A DNA stretch of 9,034 nt from Dehalococcoidia bacterium. Lineage in GTDB: Bacteria > Chloroflexota > Dehalococcoidia > Dehalococcoidales > UBA1222. The stretch covers positions 1 through 9,034 of the forward strand of contig WQTJ01000103.1 of the NCBI GenBank assembly GCA_009786345.1, in the 5' to 3' direction. The notes below the pieces were generated by a model. The model was given only the letters and a program-made list of their open reading frames with translations, was not told the DNA's origin and made no database searches. Both the position numbers and the translations under genes were made by a program. Positions 7,173 to 9,034 of this stretch are shown here, in pieces (within the stretch, counting starts at the first letter, position 1; the number at the start of each line of letters is the position of its first letter).

Positions 7173-7475
7173 TTACCATTTCAACAAGTTGATATTTTTA
7201 ATATCGATATTCTTACGCTGCCGATAGAATGTGATGATGGTAGCGAGTCCTACTGACACTTCGGCAGCGGCTATTACTAAACTGAAAATGACAATGGCTT
7301 GCCCGTAAAAAAAGATATAGCGCGAAAAAGCCACCAGTGTCAGGTTGGCGGCATTGAGCATTAGTTCTATACACATCAGTATTACAACGGCGTTGCGGCG
7401 CGACAATACTCCGTACAGTCCGACGCCGAAGAGCAGAACTGATAAAACAAGATAATGCGTTAATCCGATATCCAT
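7173..7475 (-). CDS. nuoK: NADH-quinone oxidoreductase subunit K
   Basis: A small membrane subunit of complex I (Mrp MnhC homologue), 100 residues, exactly the usual length, with three transmembrane helices. The two buried glutamates needed for proton translocation are present: Glu37 (LMCIELMLNAAN) and Glu72 (IAAAEVSVGLA), equivalent to E. coli Glu36 and Glu72. The cytoplasmic tail ends in a NINLLKW stretch seen in many non-proteobacterial NuoK proteins. The gene starts one base after the nuoJ stop and ends three bases before nuoL, so it should be translated in a coupled chain. Confidence 0.97.
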   Translation of the reverse strand: MDIGLTHYLVLSVLLFGVGLYGVLSRRNAVVILMCIELMLNAANLTLVAFSRYIFFYGQAIVIFSLVIAAAEVSVGLATIITFYRQRKNIDIKNINLLKW

Positions 7476-7476
7476 A

Positions 7477-7968
7477 TCATTTCTCTTTAGCTACACTAAT
7501 CGCACCGATTACGGCAACCATAATAAGCAGTGCTGCTATTTCTACAGCCAATACCAACCCGCTCTGCCCAAAGAGCATTTGTCCTATGGATTTTGCGGGC
7601 AACGACGTATCAGATAGCGTAAATTTTGGAACCCATTTGGTATTAAGTATTGTCCAGATAGCAATGCCAATGAAAGCAAGTGAACATACAATAGCCGGCA
7701 ATTTATAAGTAGAGGATCTGTTGCTGTGCTCAACATCGCGCGTCATGACGATTGCCATGATAATAAGTACAGCTATGGCACCTATGTAAATCAGAATTTG
7801 AATTATACCAAGGTATTCATTTGAAAGAGTGATAAATAATCCTGCGATGGATAAAATGCATAGTATCAGCCCCAGCGCGGCACGGAACAGGCTGTGCATG
7901 GTTACCACCATTAGCGCACCCGCTATGGCCATTGCTGCAAACACCCAAAATGCGATATTAATGCCCAT
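7477..7968 (-). CDS. nuoJ: NADH-quinone oxidoreductase subunit J
   Basis: A membrane subunit of complex I, 163 residues (E. coli 184), with about five transmembrane helices: roughly residues 5-22, 28-48, 53-75, 91-110 and 137-159. The third carries the family signature EYLGIIQILIYIGAIAVLII (51-70), which contains the pi-bulge helix that changes shape during turnover in known structures. A hydrophilic loop rich in charged and serine residues (about 76-88) follows. The ATG at 7968 lies 7 bases after the stop of the flavoprotein gene; the ribosome binding site is poor (GGAATT), suggesting coupling. No missing region was noted. Confidence 0.95.
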   Translation of the reverse strand: MGINIAFWVFAAMAIAGALMVVTMHSLFRAALGLILCILSIAGLFITLSNEYLGIIQILIYIGAIAVLIIMAIVMTRDVEHSNRSSTYKLPAIVCSLAFIGIAIWTILNTKWVPKFTLSDTSLPAKSIGQMLFGQSGLVLAVEIAALLIMVAVIGAISVAKEK

Positions 7969-7975
7969 AATTCCG

Positions 7976-9034
7976 CTATTTCTTCTTGTCTTTTATTTTT
8001 TCAATACAGAGAGTCTGCTCAGGTAAAGTACGCGCTATCTCCGGGTGGTAATAGCCACTGGCTTGTTGCTTTTGCGGTGTGAGCAATTCTTCTTTTTGCA
8101 ATGTCTGATCTGAAAGACGATAGCTGGAACGCTCATATTCTGTGCCCATAAAAAGGGCATCAAATGGGCATGCTTCTACGCACAGACCGCAGTAGATGCA
8201 CTGGCCGCCTTTGAGCTCCCATTTTTCAGGTTTATATTGCATGTCGCAGCGCAGACAGCGTGCGCATTCAGACTCTGCCTCTTCTTTGTTCCAGCTGATT
8301 TCCACACCTTCAAAAGTGTTTAGTCGTTTATCGTGTGAAATAGTGCTATTGTGCGGACGGAATCCTTCGCGTGGTGCTCCGTCACGCTTAATTGACGTTT
8401 CCGGCGTAGCAAGTACTTCTTGAATATTGCCATCGCCGCCAAGATATTTGTCGATTGAGCTTGCTGCTATGCGCCCTTGAGCGATGCACTCAATGACTGT
8501 TGCAGGGCCAAGTACAGCATCGCCTCCGGCGTATACCCCAGCCTTGTTTGTAGATAGTGTTTCGCTATCTACTATCAACCGGCTGCTGCGATCGGTGGAC
8601 AAAGCAAAGCTTTTGGGTACTATAGGGCTTTGGCTTACTGCTGAAATGATATGGTCTAGTTCAACAGCATATTCGCTGCCTTTAATCTGTTCTGGTTTAC
8701 GTCTGCCGCTTGAATCTTCTGCTCCCAGCTTCATACGTATGCACTCAAGCATCAGTTTGCCGTCTTGCCGGAATACTTTTGATGGAGCAGCCAAAAATAC
8801 AAGCTTAACACCTTCATCCACCGCTTCTTCTATTTCTTCGGGTGCAGCAGGCATTTCGGCGCGGGTGCGGCGGTAAATCAGGCTGACTTCTTCTGCACCT
8901 TCGCGCACAGCAGTGCGGGCGCAGTCAATAGCGGTGTTTCCGCCGCCGATGACTGCCACACGCTTGCCTAATTCACTATGGCGTCCAAGATTAACCTCTC
9001 GTAAGAAATCCACTCCGCCTAGCACGCCATCTTC
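7976..9034 (-). CDS. GltD-like FAD/NAD(P)H oxidoreductase with NuoI-like ferredoxin tail, C-terminal part (5' end outside window)
   Basis: The frame is open to the right edge, so the N-terminus is missing; residue numbers count from the GTG at 9025, which is probably internal. A GltD-type (glutamate synthase small subunit family) module is clear: GGVDFLREVNLG, Rossmann motif VAVIGGGNTAID (23-34), YRRTRAEMPAAPEE (51-64) whose arginines fit NADPH binding, and FAD motif GVYAGGDAVLGPATVIE (163-179). The tail holds CARCLRC (Cys254, 257, 260) and a full ferredoxin motif CIYCGLCVEACP (276-287). A stretch resembling the C-terminus of NuoI (TEYERSSYRLSDQTLQKEELL) follows. It lies 7 bases before nuoJ, where nuoI normally sits. 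Probable role, inferred: passing electrons between NAD(P)H and the quinone-reducing arm. Soluble, no membrane helix. The reaction and partner are not proven; a large NuoF-GltD-type fusion is possible upstream. Confidence 0.88.
   Translation of the reverse strand, partial: EDGVLGGVDFLREVNLGRHSELGKRVAVIGGGNTAIDCARTAVREGAEEVSLIYRRTRAEMPAAPEEIEEAVDEGVKLVFLAAPSKVFRQDGKLMLECIRMKLGAEDSSGRRKPEQIKGSEYAVELDHIISAVSQSPIVPKSFALSTDRSSRLIVDSETLSTNKAGVYAGGDAVLGPATVIECIAQGRIAASSIDKYLGGDGNIQEVLATPETSIKRDGAPREGFRPHNSTISHDKRLNTFEGVEISWNKEEAESECARCLRCDMQYKPEKWELKGGQCIYCGLCVEACPFDALFMGTEYERSSYRLSDQTLQKEELLTPQKQQASGYYHPEIARTLPEQTLCIEKIKDKKK

Noticed and set aside
7200..7211. 12-base perfect palindrome AATATCGATATT
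   Set aside because: It encodes the Asn-Ile-Asp-Ile run at the NuoK C-terminus; AT-rich codons explain it and no operator context is present.
8484..8876. 130-codon open frame on the + strand opposite the flavoprotein gene
   Set aside because: Antisense to the conserved FAD and NAD(P)H motifs; low-complexity serine-rich translation without family features.
1..9034. tRNA, rRNA, CRISPR, insertion sequence or phage signals
   Set aside because: No cloverleaf, spaced repeats, transposase or terminal inverted repeats were seen on reading both strands; the genes are housekeeping and contiguous.

Overview
This is a bacterial chromosomal segment with mid-range G+C (roughly mid-40s percent, judged by eye). 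It falls into two blocks that converge near position 1485. The left block, on the + strand, holds the C-terminal part of a DegV-family lipid-binding protein, a 45-residue zinc-ribbon-like DUF5679 protein with a GTG start, and nth (endonuclease III). The right block, on the - strand, reads from the right edge to about 1495. In transcription order it is: the C-terminal part of a GltD-type FAD/NAD(P)H oxidoreductase with a ferredoxin-like tail, nuoJ, nuoK, nuoL, nuoM, nuoN and tatD.

The - strand genes are packed tightly: gaps of 7, 1, 3, -4 (ATGA overlap), 12 and 6 bases. They are almost certainly one operon whose promoter lies beyond the right edge. NuoJ, K, L, M and N form most of the membrane arm of respiratory complex I (NADH-quinone oxidoreductase type). 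The catalytic glutamates and lysines of the proton-pumping subunits are all present, so the arm looks functional.

The most interesting point is the gene just before nuoJ. In the usual order nuoH-I-J-K-L-M-N that place belongs to nuoI, the 2x[4Fe-4S] subunit. Here it holds a GltD-like pyridine-nucleotide/FAD oxidoreductase module whose C-terminus resembles the second half of NuoI (CIYCGLCVEACP followed by a YE...YRLSDQTLQKEELL stretch). This suggests a rewired electron-input module in which a flavoprotein is fused to, or replaces, part of the connecting arm. The upstream genes are needed to tell whether a normal nuoI, nuoE, nuoF or nuoG also exists.

The organism cannot be named with confidence. 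DegV plus DUF5679 plus a complex I with a NuoK ending in NLLKW would fit Chloroflexota (for example a Dehalococcoidia-like lineage), but this is inference from family distribution as remembered. No tRNA, rRNA, CRISPR array, insertion sequence or phage gene was seen. Apart from the 112-base and 70-base gaps flanking the DUF5679 gene, the window is essentially all coding.
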